41,037 nucleotides of DNA from Thermoplasmata archaeon (GCA_021810575.1 JAJZIN010000005.1:1-41037); one strand, 5' to 3'. Positions 1 through 9,218 are shown, counted from the first letter of the stretch. Translations and numbers: made by a program. The notes: generated from the letters alone by a model not told the origin.

Positions 1-268
1 CATCAGCAGACCCTGACATGAAACCATAACTCTCGACCTTCATCCTTCCTTCCCTGACCTCTGCAATGGCCATTTTTTCCAGTGCATTCTCAACTTCTTT
101 TCTTAAGTTCTCCCTCATGCCCCTTAGATCCTTTGCCATCTTCAGGAATTCCATTATGAGTGCTGATCTTTTCATCTTAAGCAGCTCATATCCCCTCTGT
201 GCCAGCTTAATCCTCTTCCTCAGCTGGATGAGCTCGATTCTGGTCGGTTTTATGTTAAGGTCTGCCAA
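1..268 (-). CDS. atpD: A-type ATP synthase subunit D, N-terminal part (runs off window)
   Basis: Central-stalk subunit D of the archaeal A1Ao ATP synthase, which couples rotation of the membrane ring to catalysis in the A3B3 head. Read on the minus strand, the frame opens with TTG at 268 and gives LADLNIKPTRIELIQLRKR, the conserved start of subunit D (NxxPTrxxLxxLkxrL), followed by a long charged helix typical of the coiled-coil stalk. No ATG lies upstream in this frame. A purine-rich GTGAGG stretch sits just before the TTG and overlaps the end of atpB. Only about 89 codons are inside the window. The order A-B-D matches archaeal ATPase operons. The TTG start is inferred. Confidence 0.9.
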   Translation of the reverse strand, partial: MADLNIKPTRIELIQLRKRIKLAQRGYELLKMKRSALIMEFLKMAKDLRGMRENLRKEVENALEKMAIAEVREGRMKVESYGFMSGSAD

Positions 269-272
269 TTCC

Positions 273-1649
273 TCACTTCCATTTTCCGTATTTCTGAATG
301 AAGTCCTTTTTCAACCTCTTCATTTCTGTCTCAGGCAGTTCAGATAGAAGATCATAACTTATTTCCAGTGTATTCTCTATTGTCCTATCCTCGTCCAGCT
401 TCTGGGTTACGTATTTGTTTTCGAAATTATCTGCAAACTTCAGGTAGCTCTTATCGCTTGAACTCAAAGATTCCTCTCCTACTATTGCACTCAGTGATCT
501 GAGATCTTTTCCAGTTGCATAGGCTGAATAAAGCTGATCTGCAACACCACGGTGATCCTCTCTTGTTCTTCCCTTTCCAATTCCCTGATTCATCAGCCTT
601 GAAAGTGAGGGTAAAACATCCACTGGAGGGTAAACACCCTTTCTCTGGAGTTCCCTGCTCATTACGATCTGGCCCTCTGTTATATATCCTGTAAGATCAG
701 GTATTGGATTTGTTATATCATCACCTGGCATTGTAAGTATGGGTAGCTGGGTTATGGATCCATTTCTTCCCCTTATCTTTCCTGCTCTTTCATAAATAGT
801 ACTAAGATCTGTGTACATGTATCCTGGATATCCCCTTCTCCCTGGAACCTCCTCTCTTGCTGAGGATATCTCTCTTAAGGATTCACAGTAATTTGTCATA
901 TCTGTAAGTATAACAAGAACGTGATATTCTCTCTCATATGCAAGGTACTCTGCAGTTGTAAGGGCAACCCTGGGAAGAATTATCCTTTCCATGGATGGAT
1001 CAGATGATAAATTCATGAATATTGCAGCCCTGGAAAGAGCTCCTGTCTTTCTGAATTCGTTCATGAAAAAATTTGCCTCTTCGCTTGTAATACCCATGGC
1101 CCCAAACACCACGGCAAAGCTTTCCCCAGTCTTCAGGGTTTTTGCCTGCCTTGCAATTTGCGATGCAAGCACATTATGTGGGAGACCGGAACCTGAGAAT
1201 ATGGGAAGTTTTTGTCCCCTTACAAGCGTGTTCATTCCATCTATTGTGGATATTCCAGTCTGAATGAATTCTGATGGCTCCTCTCTTGAATATGGATTTA
1301 TTGCATCTCCAACTATCTCAACACTTTCTTTGGACAGAAGCTGTGGTCCGTTGTCTATTGGTTCACCAAGACCATTAAAAATCCTTCCAAGAACCTCATC
1401 AGATACCTTGATCCTGGCAGTTTCACCCCTGAATCTTACAGTTGTATTATTGCTGTCCAGACCAGATGTTGAGCCGAAAACCTGTACTATGGCAAGCCCA
1501 TTTCTTGTGTCGAGAACCTGACCTGATTTTATCTCCCCACTGGGTGTCTCTATGGTGACCATTTCATTATAGCCTGCGTCTGAGATCCCTTCCACAAAGA
1601 TCAGTGGACCACTTATCTCGCTTATATTCTTGTATCCAACCTTAACCAT
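273..1649 (-). CDS. atpB: A-type ATP synthase subunit B
   Basis: Non-catalytic nucleotide-binding subunit B of the A1 head, which alternates with subunit A. The protein has 458 residues, the usual length. Family landmarks are visible: the N-terminal beta-barrel (GPLIFVEG), [12 protein letters not shown], the [15 protein letters not shown] segment that replaces a functional P-loop, and [36 protein letters not shown] read in two pieces. The start ATG overlaps the atpA stop as TAATG, so the two are translationally coupled. The stop lies 5 bases before the atpD TTG. The gene looks intact. Confidence 0.97.
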   Translation of the reverse strand: MVKVGYKNISEISGPLIFVEGISDAGYNEMVTIETPSGEIKSGQVLDTRNGLAIVQVFGSTSGLDSNNTTVRFRGETARIKVSDEVLGRIFNGLGEPIDNGPQLLSKESVEIVGDAINPYSREEPSEFIQTGISTIDGMNTLVRGQKLPIFSGSGLPHNVLASQIARQAKTLKTGESFAVVFGAMGITSEEANFFMNEFRKTGALSRAAIFMNLSSDPSMERIILPRVALTTAEYLAYEREYHVLVILTDMTNYCESLREISSAREEVPGRRGYPGYMYTDLSTIYERAGKIRGRNGSITQLPILTMPGDDITNPIPDLTGYITEGQIVMSRELQRKGVYPPVDVLPSLSRLMNQGIGKGRTREDHRGVADQLYSAYATGKDLRSLSAIVGEESLSSSDKSYLKFADNFENKYVTQKLDEDRTIENTLEISYDLLSELPETEMKRLKKDFIQKYGKWK

Positions 1650-2791
1650 TACTTTTCACCCCTGATTCTTTTTAGATCTGAATCTATGCTGGTCACTGTT
1701 TCATTGAAATACTTCTCCAGATCCGGATCTCTTACCTCTTTTATCCTTGAAATTTTCTCCTTCGAAGGTATATTCTCTATCTGAGACATTGAGAATCCCT
1801 GATCAATTGTCTTCTCTATCTCATTGGAATAGTGCATGATCAGTTTCATCATCACGATCTGCTTATTAAGTGAGCAAAACTGATCCACATCGTCAAAGGC
1901 ACTTTGCTGCAGGTAATCTTCCCTTATTATCTTCGCAACATCCAGAACTGATTTTTCCCTGTCTGGTAAGGCATCATATCCAACCAGCTGGACAACCTCC
2001 TGCAATTCAGATTCCTTCTGAAGTATATTCATCATCTTACTGTAAATTGTTGGCCAATCCTTGGATATATTCTCACTGAACCATGGCAGAAGTTCACTTT
2101 CATATAGCGAATAACTGTTCAGCCAGTTTATTGATGGAAAGTGCCTCCTCGAGGCGAGAGATGCATCAAGTGCCCAGAAAACTCTTGTAACTCTCAGGGT
2201 GTTCTGTGAAACAGGCTCTGATATATCTCCACCAGGTGGTGAGACTGCACCCACTATGGTTATTGAACCATTTCTGTCTGGATTTCCAGAGATTATGGCA
2301 TTTCCCGATCTTTCATAGAACTCAGAAAGCCTCCTTCCCAGATATGCTGGATATCCTTCCTCTCCTGGCATTTCCTCAAGTCTACCAGATATTTCCCTTA
2401 AGGCCTCTGCCCATCTTGATGTGCTATCAGCCATTAGAGCAATTCCATATCCCATATCCCTGTAATATTCTGCTATGGATATTCCAGTATAAATACTGGC
2501 TTCTCTTGCTGCAACAGGCATGTTTGAGGTGTTTGCTATTAATATTGTTCTCTCCATGAGGGGCTTTCCACTCTTTGGGTCCTGTAGTTCAGGGAATGTT
2601 GTGAGAATTTCGGTCATTTCATTTCCCCTTTCACCGCATCCTACATAAACAACTATATCGCTGTCTGCCCACTTGGACAGCTGGTGCTGAACCACGGTCT
2701 TTCCAGATCCAAATGGACCTGGAACTGCAACTGTTCCACCCTTTGCAACCGGGAAAAATGTATCTATTACCCTCTGTCCTGTTACAAGTGG
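1649..2791 (-). pseudogene. atpA: A-type ATP synthase catalytic subunit A, 3' part only
   Basis: Catalytic subunit of the A1 head. The readable protein starts within [20 protein letters not shown] and continues through the Walker A motif [19 protein letters not shown] and the C-terminal helical domain to a normal end, about 380 residues. Subunit A is normally close to 580 residues, so the N-terminal barrel and bulge domains (roughly 200 residues) are missing. Upstream the frame meets a TGA a few codons past the homology, with no start codon. From about 2,790 on, the sequence belongs to an enoyl-CoA hydratase gene on the opposite strand. No intein interrupts the P-loop, unlike the atpA of Thermoplasma acidophilum. 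Either a real disruption or an assembly join. Confidence 0.93.
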
Positions 2792-3221
2792 AATGGAAGG
2801 TGGCGGTTTTGAAATAGCTCAATGGTCAGATATGATCATAGCAGATGAGAAGTCAAGGATAGGACAACCTGAAGTTAATATTGGAATAAATGCAGGGGCT
2901 GGAGGAAACACTATACTTCCGAGGGAAGTGGGGTATAAAAATGCAATGTATCTTGCGCTCACCGGTAATATAATTTCAGCCAAGGAGGCAAAAGAAAGAG
3001 GGATAATACAGGAAACCGTAAGGACCAGGGAAGAGATGCTTGAAATTGCAAGAAAAATTGCATCTAAGGATAGTGCGACAATAGTAGCAATAAAGAAATC
3101 CATGAGGAGATCATTAAATTTTAATCCGTCAGAGGATATGAAGGCAGAAGAAGAGTCCTTTATAAAACTAACTCAAAACACAACAACTAAGGAACTTCTT
3201 AAAGCTTTTCTCAATAAATAG
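2788..3221 (+). pseudogene. Enoyl-CoA hydratase/isomerase (crotonase family), 3' part only
   Basis: The crotonase family hydrates or isomerises enoyl-CoA esters. The visible part begins at [11 protein letters not shown], equivalent to the NGxAxGGGFE oxyanion-hole segment in the middle of the fold, and continues with [38 protein letters not shown] and the C-terminal helices. These landmarks identify the family. About 144 residues are present against some 255-260 normally, so the first 110 or so, including the first CoA-binding strand, are gone. The ATG at 2,793 is an internal Met codon, not a credible start. It joins atpA head to head inside both genes. No TATA box or ribosome-binding site precedes it. 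Confidence 0.88.
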
Positions 3222-3253
3222 AATATTGAGTAGTGTGGTCTAGCAAATTCAAA

Positions 3254-3266
3254 TATATATTTATAA
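3254..3266 (+). promoter_or_regulatory. TATA box for prs (leaderless)
   Basis: The stretch AATATATATTTAT, directly followed by an A-run, is centred about 25 bases before the prs ATG at 3,287. That is the archaeal TATA-to-start distance, so transcription would begin at or within a base or two of the ATG and yield a leaderless message. No Shine-Dalgarno sequence is seen. Confidence 0.6.
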
Positions 3267-3286
3267 AAAAATGACATTCGGCACAT

Positions 3287-4141
3287 ATGTATATAGTTTC
3301 AACCTCCAGAACCGGTGAATTTGCAAAAAACATGATGACCAGCAGTTCAATGAAAGAAGTGGAGGTTGAACGCAAAGTATTCCCTGATGGAGAAAGATAT
3401 TTCAGGTTACTGGAGGATCTTGGTGACAGAGAGGTTGCTGTTGTTGGAAATACTAACATTGATTCTGATATACTTGAACTGTCATTCCTGCTTGATGCTG
3501 CAAGGGAGGAGCATCCATCTAAATTGATTGCGGTGATACCATATTTTGGATATGCCAGGCAGCATATGATCTACAAGAAAGGCGAGGCAATATCCGCAAA
3601 AGTCCTTATAGCTTCCATATCGGAATATGCAGATGAAATAATCACCATTGATATTCATGACACATCCTCGTTCAGGTACTCAAAAAGTAAATGCAGAGAT
3701 TTTCATGCATCAGCAAGCATAGCAGATTATTTTAAGGAAAAAAATATAGATCTTGTCATGGCTCCTGATGATGGTGCATTCTTTAGAGCAAAGGAGGTTG
3801 CGGACATCCTTGGATGTAAAAGCGGATTCATGAATAAAAAGAGAATAGACGCAACGACTGTGGAATATAACATGGATCATTTAGATGCCTCAGGAATGAG
3901 GGTATTGCTCGTAGACGATATCATTTCTACAGGTGGAACAATCCTGAGATCAATGGAGATTATAAAAAATTCTGGGGCCTCAGCCGTGTTTGTATCAGCA
4001 ACCCACGGCCTATTTATAAACGATTCGGCCAGAAAAATCGCTGCAGAGTGTGCAGAATTAGTTGTCACAGATACAATTAAGTCAAGTTATAGTAAGATTA
4101 ATGTATCCCGGAAACTATCAGATTTCATCACTGGTGATTAG
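3287..4141 (+). CDS. prs: Ribose-phosphate pyrophosphokinase (PRPP synthetase)
   Basis: Makes 5-phosphoribosyl-1-pyrophosphate from ribose 5-phosphate and ATP for nucleotide, His and Trp synthesis. The 284-residue protein has the duplicated phosphoribosyltransferase fold. PDGERYFRL and IPYFGYARQH (ATP-binding loop) lie in the first half, DIHDTSSFRY and the catalytic flexible loop in the middle, and VLLVDDIISTGGT, the PRPP loop, near residue 210. The length fits archaeal class enzymes. The start ATG fits the leaderless TATA placement. The 3' end overlaps kptA by a few bases, suggesting co-transcription. Confidence 0.95.
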   Translation: MYIVSTSRTGEFAKNMMTSSSMKEVEVERKVFPDGERYFRLLEDLGDREVAVVGNTNIDSDILELSFLLDAAREEHPSKLIAVIPYFGYARQHMIYKKGEAISAKVLIASISEYADEIITIDIHDTSSFRYSKSKCRDFHASASIADYFKEKNIDLVMAPDDGAFFRAKEVADILGCKSGFMNKKRIDATTVEYNMDHLDASGMRVLLVDDIISTGGTILRSMEIIKNSGASAVFVSATHGLFINDSARKIAAECAELVVTDTIKSSYSKINVSRKLSDFITGD

Positions 4142-4889
4142 ATTGGAAAAGAATCTGAGGGTATGCCCAATTGATGGTTTTTACAGAGGGTTTGAGTGTC
4201 CGAAGTGTGGACAGGAGGGACGAAACCTGATGTATCCAGACGAGGTGGATGCAATTGGTAGAATTCTTGCTGGAATCCTTAGACATTTTCCAGAAAATTA
4301 TGGAATAAAGTTATCAAAAAATGGTTATGCAAAAATTTATTCTATAGTCCCAGCAATAAAGACTCAGAGAAGAAAATTTGGATGGTTGGCGCCAATTCAT
4401 ATAGAAGCACTTGGTAAAACTGATGAAAGGGGGCGATATCAGGTGAATGAAAGGGGAGAAATAAGAGCAACATACGATCATACTATCCCAGTGATTCTTG
4501 ATGATCTTCCAGTTGACGATATACCTGACATACTTTATTACCAGACCACAGAAGAAGAGTTTTCACTAATCAGGGAAACAGGGATTAGCCCTTCTGACAA
4601 GACGTATATACATCTCTCTTCCACATTCAGGAAAACGTATGTAACAGGACTATTCCACGTAGATGATCCTTTGGTCATAGGTATAAATACCGACGAACTA
4701 AGGAAGAAAATACCGGTTTACAGGGCCTCAAAAGAGGTTTATCTAACAACCGAAATTCCGCCTGAATTCATATTATCTATCGAACAGGAAAAAATCGAAT
4801 TGTCTCAGGAGGAAAGGGAAGAAGTTGAAAATTATAAGGAGAGGAGGGAAAGGAGAATTCTAGGGGAGAAGAATAATCTAAAGCACTGA
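4134..4889 (+). CDS. kptA: RNA 2'-phosphotransferase (Tpt1/KptA family)
   Basis: Removes an internal 2'-phosphate from RNA using NAD+, producing ADP-ribose 1'',2''-cyclic phosphate. Archaeal versions carry an N-terminal zinc ribbon: here CPIDGFYRGFECPKCG gives the Cys pairs. The transferase core follows: ILAGILRHFPENYGI, RYQVNERGEIRATYDHT (family RAxxGHS, so the Gly is Asp here but the His is kept), YIHLSST and the C-terminal EVYLTTEIPPEFI. The reading frame is open further upstream, but homology starts at about LEKNLRVCP. GTG at 4,134, overlapping the prs stop, is therefore chosen; TTG at 4,143 is the alternative. The last 12 bases overlap the convergent oxidoreductase gene. Confidence 0.9.
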   Translation: MIRLEKNLRVCPIDGFYRGFECPKCGQEGRNLMYPDEVDAIGRILAGILRHFPENYGIKLSKNGYAKIYSIVPAIKTQRRKFGWLAPIHIEALGKTDERGRYQVNERGEIRATYDHTIPVILDDLPVDDIPDILYYQTTEEEFSLIRETGISPSDKTYIHLSSTFRKTYVTGLFHVDDPLVIGINTDELRKKIPVYRASKEVYLTTEIPPEFILSIEQEKIELSQEEREEVENYKERRERRILGEKNNLKH

Positions 4890-6533
4890 TTTAAGTCGAA
4901 TATAATCCCTTGCGGCTGTAATTCCCCTTGTGGCTGCCCCATATATGTCGTACTGAAACCTTTCTATACTACTTGACTCGAATCTCTGATCAGGTTCTTT
5001 TACAAATATAATTCCCCTGCTCTCTGCCATCTGCCTGTACACCATCTGTCTATGTCTGTCCAGAGAAGTGAGACTCCTCTCTGTAATATATACCTGGCAT
5101 CTTTTAGCGATGTTAAGTGCCTGGTCAAGATTCTTGTAAATATTTGAATCAATGAATACATCATCATCATTCTCTTTTATATTCTCATACCTGTCTCCCC
5201 CTGCTAGAAAGATATCTACATCTTTTTCTGACACTCTCTTGTTGAAATTAACTCTTATTCTGAGTCTTTTTATCTCCTGCCTGTAAAAATTTAACAATTC
5301 CATAAACTCTTTTCTCTTTGAGGGTTCATCTATTTCATTGATCTGGCCCCCTATTTTGTCATCTGATTCACTGATCTCTACATCCATTCCTGCTCTAGCC
5401 AGGTATATAGCAGCTTCCATCCCTGCGACACCTGCACCAGCTATTTTTACATGCCCTGTGATATGTTCAGCATGGTAATAGGTTTCATTTCCTGTTATTG
5501 GATTGACAGTGCATCTTACCTGTCCAAATCCAAAATCTCTGCAGGCCTGATTGCATCTGATACATGGTCTTGGCATCATGCCAGCTTTTAGCTTAAGTGG
5601 AAAGTATGGATCTGCCAGTGCAGCCCTACCTATGGCAACCAAATCACTCTTTTCAAGAGCCTTTCTTACAGATTCAATATCAACAATTGACCCAACCATT
5701 ATTGTTGTTATATCTGGTTTCTTCTTTAGCCTATTACCAATATGATTTCTCTCAGAATAATATGAGGCCGAAGAACCCGGTGGGGCCGTTCTTCCAGCAG
5801 AGAAATGAACATAATCTAAATTTTTCAGAGAATTGGCTATTTTAAGTCCATAATCAGAATCATACCCATCTTCCTCATCTTCATAAAGGCTGAGCCTGAT
5901 ACCAATCTTTAGGCCAGTTTCCTTTCTTATAAGGTCTATTATTTCCTGAGGGAATCTTAATCTACCTGCAAAATCATTTCCATACCTGTCTTTCCTCTTA
6001 TTCAGCGAAGGGGACAGGAATTCCTGTATCAAATATGCGTGTGCACCATGGAGTTCAATTCCATCAAAGTTAGATTTCTCGGCTATTTTCGCTGCCTTAA
6101 GAAACGAATTTTCAATATCTTCTATCTGTTCCAAGGTAAGTTCATCGGTCTCCCTGCCAAGGTACGGCATGGAAGATGGTGCTCTTGGGTTTTCTGAGTA
6201 CTCTGCAAGAGCCTTGCCTCCAGCATGCACCAGCTGTGCAAACACTTTCGTACCATGGGAATGAATTCTCTCTGTGAGTCTTTTCAATCTGGGTGCCTGA
6301 TCGTAGGAAACAAAGGAAAGCTCATTTCTAGATCCCCTGCTCATGGGTGAGTCTATATATGAATACTCAGTAACAATCATCCCAAATCCACCTATTGCTC
6401 TCTGTTCTAGATAAGAAGTGTGAATTTCATTGGTGAAACCGTTTGGATCAGCCAGATTAGAAATCATGGGTGCCATAACAAACCTATTTTTCACCGTCAA
6501 GTCTCCTATATTTACTGGTTCAAAAGGGTCCAT
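4878..6533 (-). CDS. Old Yellow Enzyme-type FMN/FeS/FAD oxidoreductase (2,4-dienoyl-CoA reductase-like)
   Basis: NADH:flavin oxidoreductase with the domain order of 2,4-dienoyl-CoA reductase and trimethylamine dehydrogenase. An FMN TIM barrel comes first (FEPVNIGDLTVKNRFVMAPM; FAQLVHAGGKA; GIELHGAHAYLIQEFLSPS; DLVAIGRAALADP). Then a 4Fe-4S cluster motif CIRCNQAC with a following RC near residue 330, then a Rossmann FAD segment VKIAGAGVAGMEAAIYLARAG. The C-terminal part is short: about 551 residues against roughly 640-680, and no clear second dinucleotide motif. ATG at 6,533 is preferred over 6,548 because a TATA-like element at 6,551-6,559 is about 25 bases from 6,533. Substrate not predictable. 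Confidence 0.88.
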   Translation of the reverse strand: MDPFEPVNIGDLTVKNRFVMAPMISNLADPNGFTNEIHTSYLEQRAIGGFGMIVTEYSYIDSPMSRGSRNELSFVSYDQAPRLKRLTERIHSHGTKVFAQLVHAGGKALAEYSENPRAPSSMPYLGRETDELTLEQIEDIENSFLKAAKIAEKSNFDGIELHGAHAYLIQEFLSPSLNKRKDRYGNDFAGRLRFPQEIIDLIRKETGLKIGIRLSLYEDEEDGYDSDYGLKIANSLKNLDYVHFSAGRTAPPGSSASYYSERNHIGNRLKKKPDITTIMVGSIVDIESVRKALEKSDLVAIGRAALADPYFPLKLKAGMMPRPCIRCNQACRDFGFGQVRCTVNPITGNETYYHAEHITGHVKIAGAGVAGMEAAIYLARAGMDVEISESDDKIGGQINEIDEPSKRKEFMELLNFYRQEIKRLRIRVNFNKRVSEKDVDIFLAGGDRYENIKENDDDVFIDSNIYKNLDQALNIAKRCQVYITERSLTSLDRHRQMVYRQMAESRGIIFVKEPDQRFESSSIERFQYDIYGAATRGITAARDYIRLKSVL

Positions 6534-6550
6534 AGTTCCATATTCCATTC

Positions 6551-6559
6551 TTTTATAAG
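6551..6559 (-). promoter_or_regulatory. TATA box for the flavin oxidoreductase
   Basis: On the minus strand the sequence CTTATAAAA precedes the gene. Its centre is about 22 bases from the ATG at 6,533 but almost touches the in-frame ATG at 6,548. Archaeal TATA spacing therefore favours a leaderless message starting at 6,533. Confidence 0.5.
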
Positions 6560-6612
6560 TTGTTAAGGGTCTAAGTTAAGGTAAAAAGATGCTTTAATAT
6601 TTTTATCCCTTA

Positions 6613-7842
6613 TCATTTATCTGAAGGTCCTTGAATAATCTCATCAACTTCAGGTTTCTTTTTTCGCGCAAAAAGATCGTAATATGCAACACCAGCGAGG
6701 AACTGAATTATACCGCCAGCTATTTCCGGTAATGGCAGATATACATCCATCAGTGCTCCAGAAGCTCCAGAAGTAGTTTGTGCGATTCTTGCAGCGCTTG
6801 CCTGTAATCCAGTTCCAGCACCATAATCACCTTCTTTCAACCCACTTACATTAATGTTGCTCCTGGATGGTAATCCAAAACCTGCTATTCCTGCCCGGAA
6901 TATATAAAAAATCCCGGCAATATAAAAATATGGTGAAAGGGCAAGGGGAATCATCAGCAATCCCTGAAGCATTCTTCCATAGGAACCAATCTTTGCTGCT
7001 TTTTCCCCTCTTTTCCTGTATATTGACGAAATGTATGAACCTATTGCAGTTGATATATATGATATTGTGAATACAATCCCGATTGTGGTTGTTGTGGATG
7101 ATGGATACATCTCTGAAAACCATAATGAAAGTATGGGCATTGATATTCCTATCCCAGCACCGTTGAATGCATTAGCTAAAACAGTTTTTCCTATATGTCT
7201 AACCGAACCTTTCCCAACGAAACCTGTTTTTTTCTTTTCTGATTTTCTTTCAGCAACAAGAAAAAGTGATATAAATGATATCAGAACCAGAAAAAAGCTA
7301 ATTCCGAAAAGAGTCCTGTAGGATCCAGCATTTCCTACAAAAGTTGATACATCACTTCTGCTTATAACCATCGCACCTCCCACGACAGCAAATATGGACC
7401 CAACAGTTGTCATCAGTCCGAGTTTCTTCACTCTATCGCTTGGTTCTTTCCAGTTTTTAGCCACAAGTGCTGTTGATCCTGGGGAAAAAGCACCTCTCAT
7501 ACCGCCAGGGCCTCCTGCAATCCCACCTATTACTGAAAGATAAATTAGCGGTCCTGAGGTCACAAAAAAGAGCACAGCTGTTGAAATAAGTGGAAATATT
7601 TCACCAATTATCATTGAATATTTATAACCAATCCGATCACCCAGAACACCAAGAATCATAGTCTGGATCACGGTAAATACTACAACAAATCCAGTAAGAA
7701 AACCCACATAGAGGTTACTGAATCCCAGGATCTTTAGATACAGTGGATAGGCAATCGCAGAAAAGCTTAGTGCGCCACTTCTAACTGCTCTTGAAAGCAG
7801 CAAAAAATTAAAACCTCTCTCTATCCTATTCTCGGAAAGCAC
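6613..7842 (-). CDS. Major facilitator superfamily transporter
   Basis: Twelve-helix secondary transporter of 409 residues. The MFS signature between helices 2 and 3 is visible as GVLGDRIGYKYSMIIGEI (family GxLaDrxGrk). The two six-helix halves are separated by a basic loop near residue 205 (AERKSEKKKTGF). The tail is charged and cytoplasmic. Helix 5/6 glycine-rich packing motifs occur (GGIAGGPGGMRGAFSPG). The frame starts with GTG at 7,842; no ATG is available upstream. The substrate cannot be read from sequence. A 12-base motif next to the start recurs before the flavoprotein gene at 11,195. Confidence 0.88.
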   Translation of the reverse strand: MLSENRIERGFNFLLLSRAVRSGALSFSAIAYPLYLKILGFSNLYVGFLTGFVVVFTVIQTMILGVLGDRIGYKYSMIIGEIFPLISTAVLFFVTSGPLIYLSVIGGIAGGPGGMRGAFSPGSTALVAKNWKEPSDRVKKLGLMTTVGSIFAVVGGAMVISRSDVSTFVGNAGSYRTLFGISFFLVLISFISLFLVAERKSEKKKTGFVGKGSVRHIGKTVLANAFNGAGIGISMPILSLWFSEMYPSSTTTTIGIVFTISYISTAIGSYISSIYRKRGEKAAKIGSYGRMLQGLLMIPLALSPYFYIAGIFYIFRAGIAGFGLPSRSNINVSGLKEGDYGAGTGLQASAARIAQTTSGASGALMDVYLPLPEIAGGIIQFLAGVAYYDLFARKKKPEVDEIIQGPSDK

Positions 7843-7988
7843 GATTACTGGTTATATTAGTACTAAAGAAAAAACTTCGTATATTATTCACATCCAAATC
7901 AACTCCATTTTAACTGTTCTCTCAATTCATCAAATTTGGCGTTGCTTGTAGTTAACTTTTTATTTATTCGTAAACTCTCCCTTACTAT

Positions 7989-8060
7989 GGGGCTGTGGGG
8001 TAGCTTGGTATCCTACGGGCTTTGGGAGCCTGAGACTCCGGTCCAAATCCGGGCAGCCCC
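7989..8060 (+). tRNA. tRNA-Pro (anticodon TGG)
   Basis: A 72-base cloverleaf. The acceptor stem GGGGCTG pairs with CAGCCCC. The D arm holds AGCTTGGTAT. The anticodon stem CGGGC/GCCTG has one G:T pair and encloses TTTGGGA, giving TGG at positions 34-36, which reads CCA proline codons. The T stem TCCGG/CCGGG encloses TCCAAAT. The 3' CCA is not encoded. There is no intron. A TTTATTTA box A-like element lies about 25 bases upstream, and a T-run follows near 8,073. Confidence 0.97.
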
Positions 8061-8199
8061 ATTTTAAACAGAGTTTTTACATAGAAATCAGAAATTGAAC
8101 TTCATTACATCCATTTTACTTCGTATCGAATCTTCTTATCTATTTTAGACAAAAATGGAGGAAATCTCAAAATTTCATCCCATTAAAGAAGATTTAATT

Positions 8200-8217
8200 A
8201 GTATATTAGCATATACT
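8200..8217. promoter_or_regulatory. Palindromic operator upstream of the dsrE-fmdE-arsR cluster
   Basis: AGTATAT-TAGC-ATATACT is a perfect inverted repeat with 7-base arms, ending 14 bases before the dsrE ATG. A TATA-like GATTTAATTA lies immediately upstream (8,191-8,200), so the palindrome covers the expected transcription start. Dyads with ATA/TAT outer bases are typical ArsR/SmtB operators, and an ArsR gene is the third gene of the cluster. Autoregulation is therefore inferred. Confidence 0.55.
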
Positions 8218-8231
8218 CATTAGATAATATA

Positions 8232-8591
8232 ATGGGAGCTAAAATAGCAATAGTCATAATTTCAGGACTGGACCAGCGAGATAAAGTAATGGCGGGTCTT
8301 CACGTGGCAAAAAGAATTGATGAAGCCAGGGAAGAAAATGGCGTAGAAAGAGTGGAGTTATTCCTTTTCACGGGTGGAGTAAGAGCTCTTGAAAAAGGGC
8401 AAGATAATAATGAAATGCTTGAACTAATTAAGGAATTAAGAGAGTCTGGAATCTCCATAGAAGCGTGTTCAAATCAGGTCAAGAACTGGAAAATGGAAGA
8501 CACATTCTCCAGAAATGGAATAGATCTAGAATTCGCAAGAGATGCTTTTTCCAGATATGCGGTTGAAGGATATACTGTCCTGTCATTCTGA
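8232..8591 (+). CDS. DsrE family sulfur-carrier-like protein
   Basis: Small 119-residue protein of the DsrE/DsrF/TusD-like fold. It begins KIAIVIISGLDQRDKVMAGL, followed by the VERVELFLFTGGVRAL strand-loop and a helix before GISIEACSNQ, where family members often carry the sulfur-accepting Cys. The C-terminal AVEGYTVLSF is also typical. DsrE-like proteins carry sulfane sulfur or sit near redox enzymes. Only one Cys is present (ACSNQ). The gene lies behind the palindromic operator and 14 bases before the FmdE-like gene. The precise partner is unknown. Confidence 0.75.
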   Translation: MGAKIAIVIISGLDQRDKVMAGLHVAKRIDEAREENGVERVELFLFTGGVRALEKGQDNNEMLELIKELRESGISIEACSNQVKNWKMEDTFSRNGIDLEFARDAFSRYAVEGYTVLSF

Positions 8592-8605
8592 ATAGTGGTG
8601 GATTG

Positions 8606-9217
8606 ATGTACAAAAATAATTTACCATCATTCAAAGTTCTAGACACAGAATCTAGCCATGGTAGATACAGCAAACAGGCTAAAGAAATTAGTTTTGAAGA
8701 TCTTGTAAAGTTCCATGGTCATGCGTGTGATGGACTGTACAGAGGGGTGTATGCATTATCTGTAGCATTAGGAGATCTGTTTCGTGGTGCCATAATCGAT
8801 CGAACAGATTTGAGATCAATTTCAAGGAATAGTCCATGTCTTGGAGATGCAGCATCTTATCTTACTGGAACAAGAGTAAGGTTTGGGACACAGGATGTAA
8901 GAGAACAGGCAGGAGTGTGGTACATAGTTCAGAGGATTTCAACCGGAGAAACGGTGGAAGTTAAAGAAGACCCTGGGTTTTTTAATAAAGAGATATTGCA
9001 GGCAGAATCGGATCTAAACTCAGCTAATTCGGATGAACTACCACAAAAACTTAACGCATTGAAAGCTTTACAGGATGAGTGGATAGAAAACACCCTGTTA
9101 AAAACAAAGCCAGAGGAGCATTATCATTCAACAAGAATTGAATATAAATGGATAGAGGTGCCCTATACCAATAAGGGAATAAGAACGGATATTATATTCA
9201 AGAATGTGATTGAGTAA
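8606..9217 (+). CDS. FmdE-domain protein
   Basis: The signature KFHGHACDGLYRGVYAL matches the FmdE family (FHGHxCPGxxxGxxxa), first named from the molybdenum formylmethanofuran dehydrogenase operon and later found as a free domain in many non-methanogens. A second conserved region follows at SPCLGDAASYLTGTR. The His and Cys residues of these motifs probably bind a metal. The typical Pro after the Cys is Asp here. There is no formylmethanofuran dehydrogenase nearby, so a methanogenic role is not suggested. ATG at 8,606 follows a GGTGGATTG ribosome-binding region. The next gene begins one base after its stop. Confidence 0.78.
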   Translation: MYKNNLPSFKVLDTESSHGRYSKQAKEISFEDLVKFHGHACDGLYRGVYALSVALGDLFRGAIIDRTDLRSISRNSPCLGDAASYLTGTRVRFGTQDVREQAGVWYIVQRISTGETVEVKEDPGFFNKEILQAESDLNSANSDELPQKLNALKALQDEWIENTLLKTKPEEHYHSTRIEYKWIEVPYTNKGIRTDIIFKNVIE

Positions 9218-9218
9218 T

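Noticed and set aside
991..1521. Plus-strand open frames of about 85-90 codons inside atpB
   Set aside because: They are antisense shadows of a clearly conserved gene, with no family match.
2650..2760. Intein in the atpA P-loop, as known from Thermoplasma
   Set aside because: [14 protein letters not shown] is continuous; there is no insertion.
8606..9217. Evidence for methanogenesis from the FmdE-domain gene
   Set aside because: FmdE domains occur widely outside methanogens, and no formylmethanofuran dehydrogenase or other methanogenesis gene is present.
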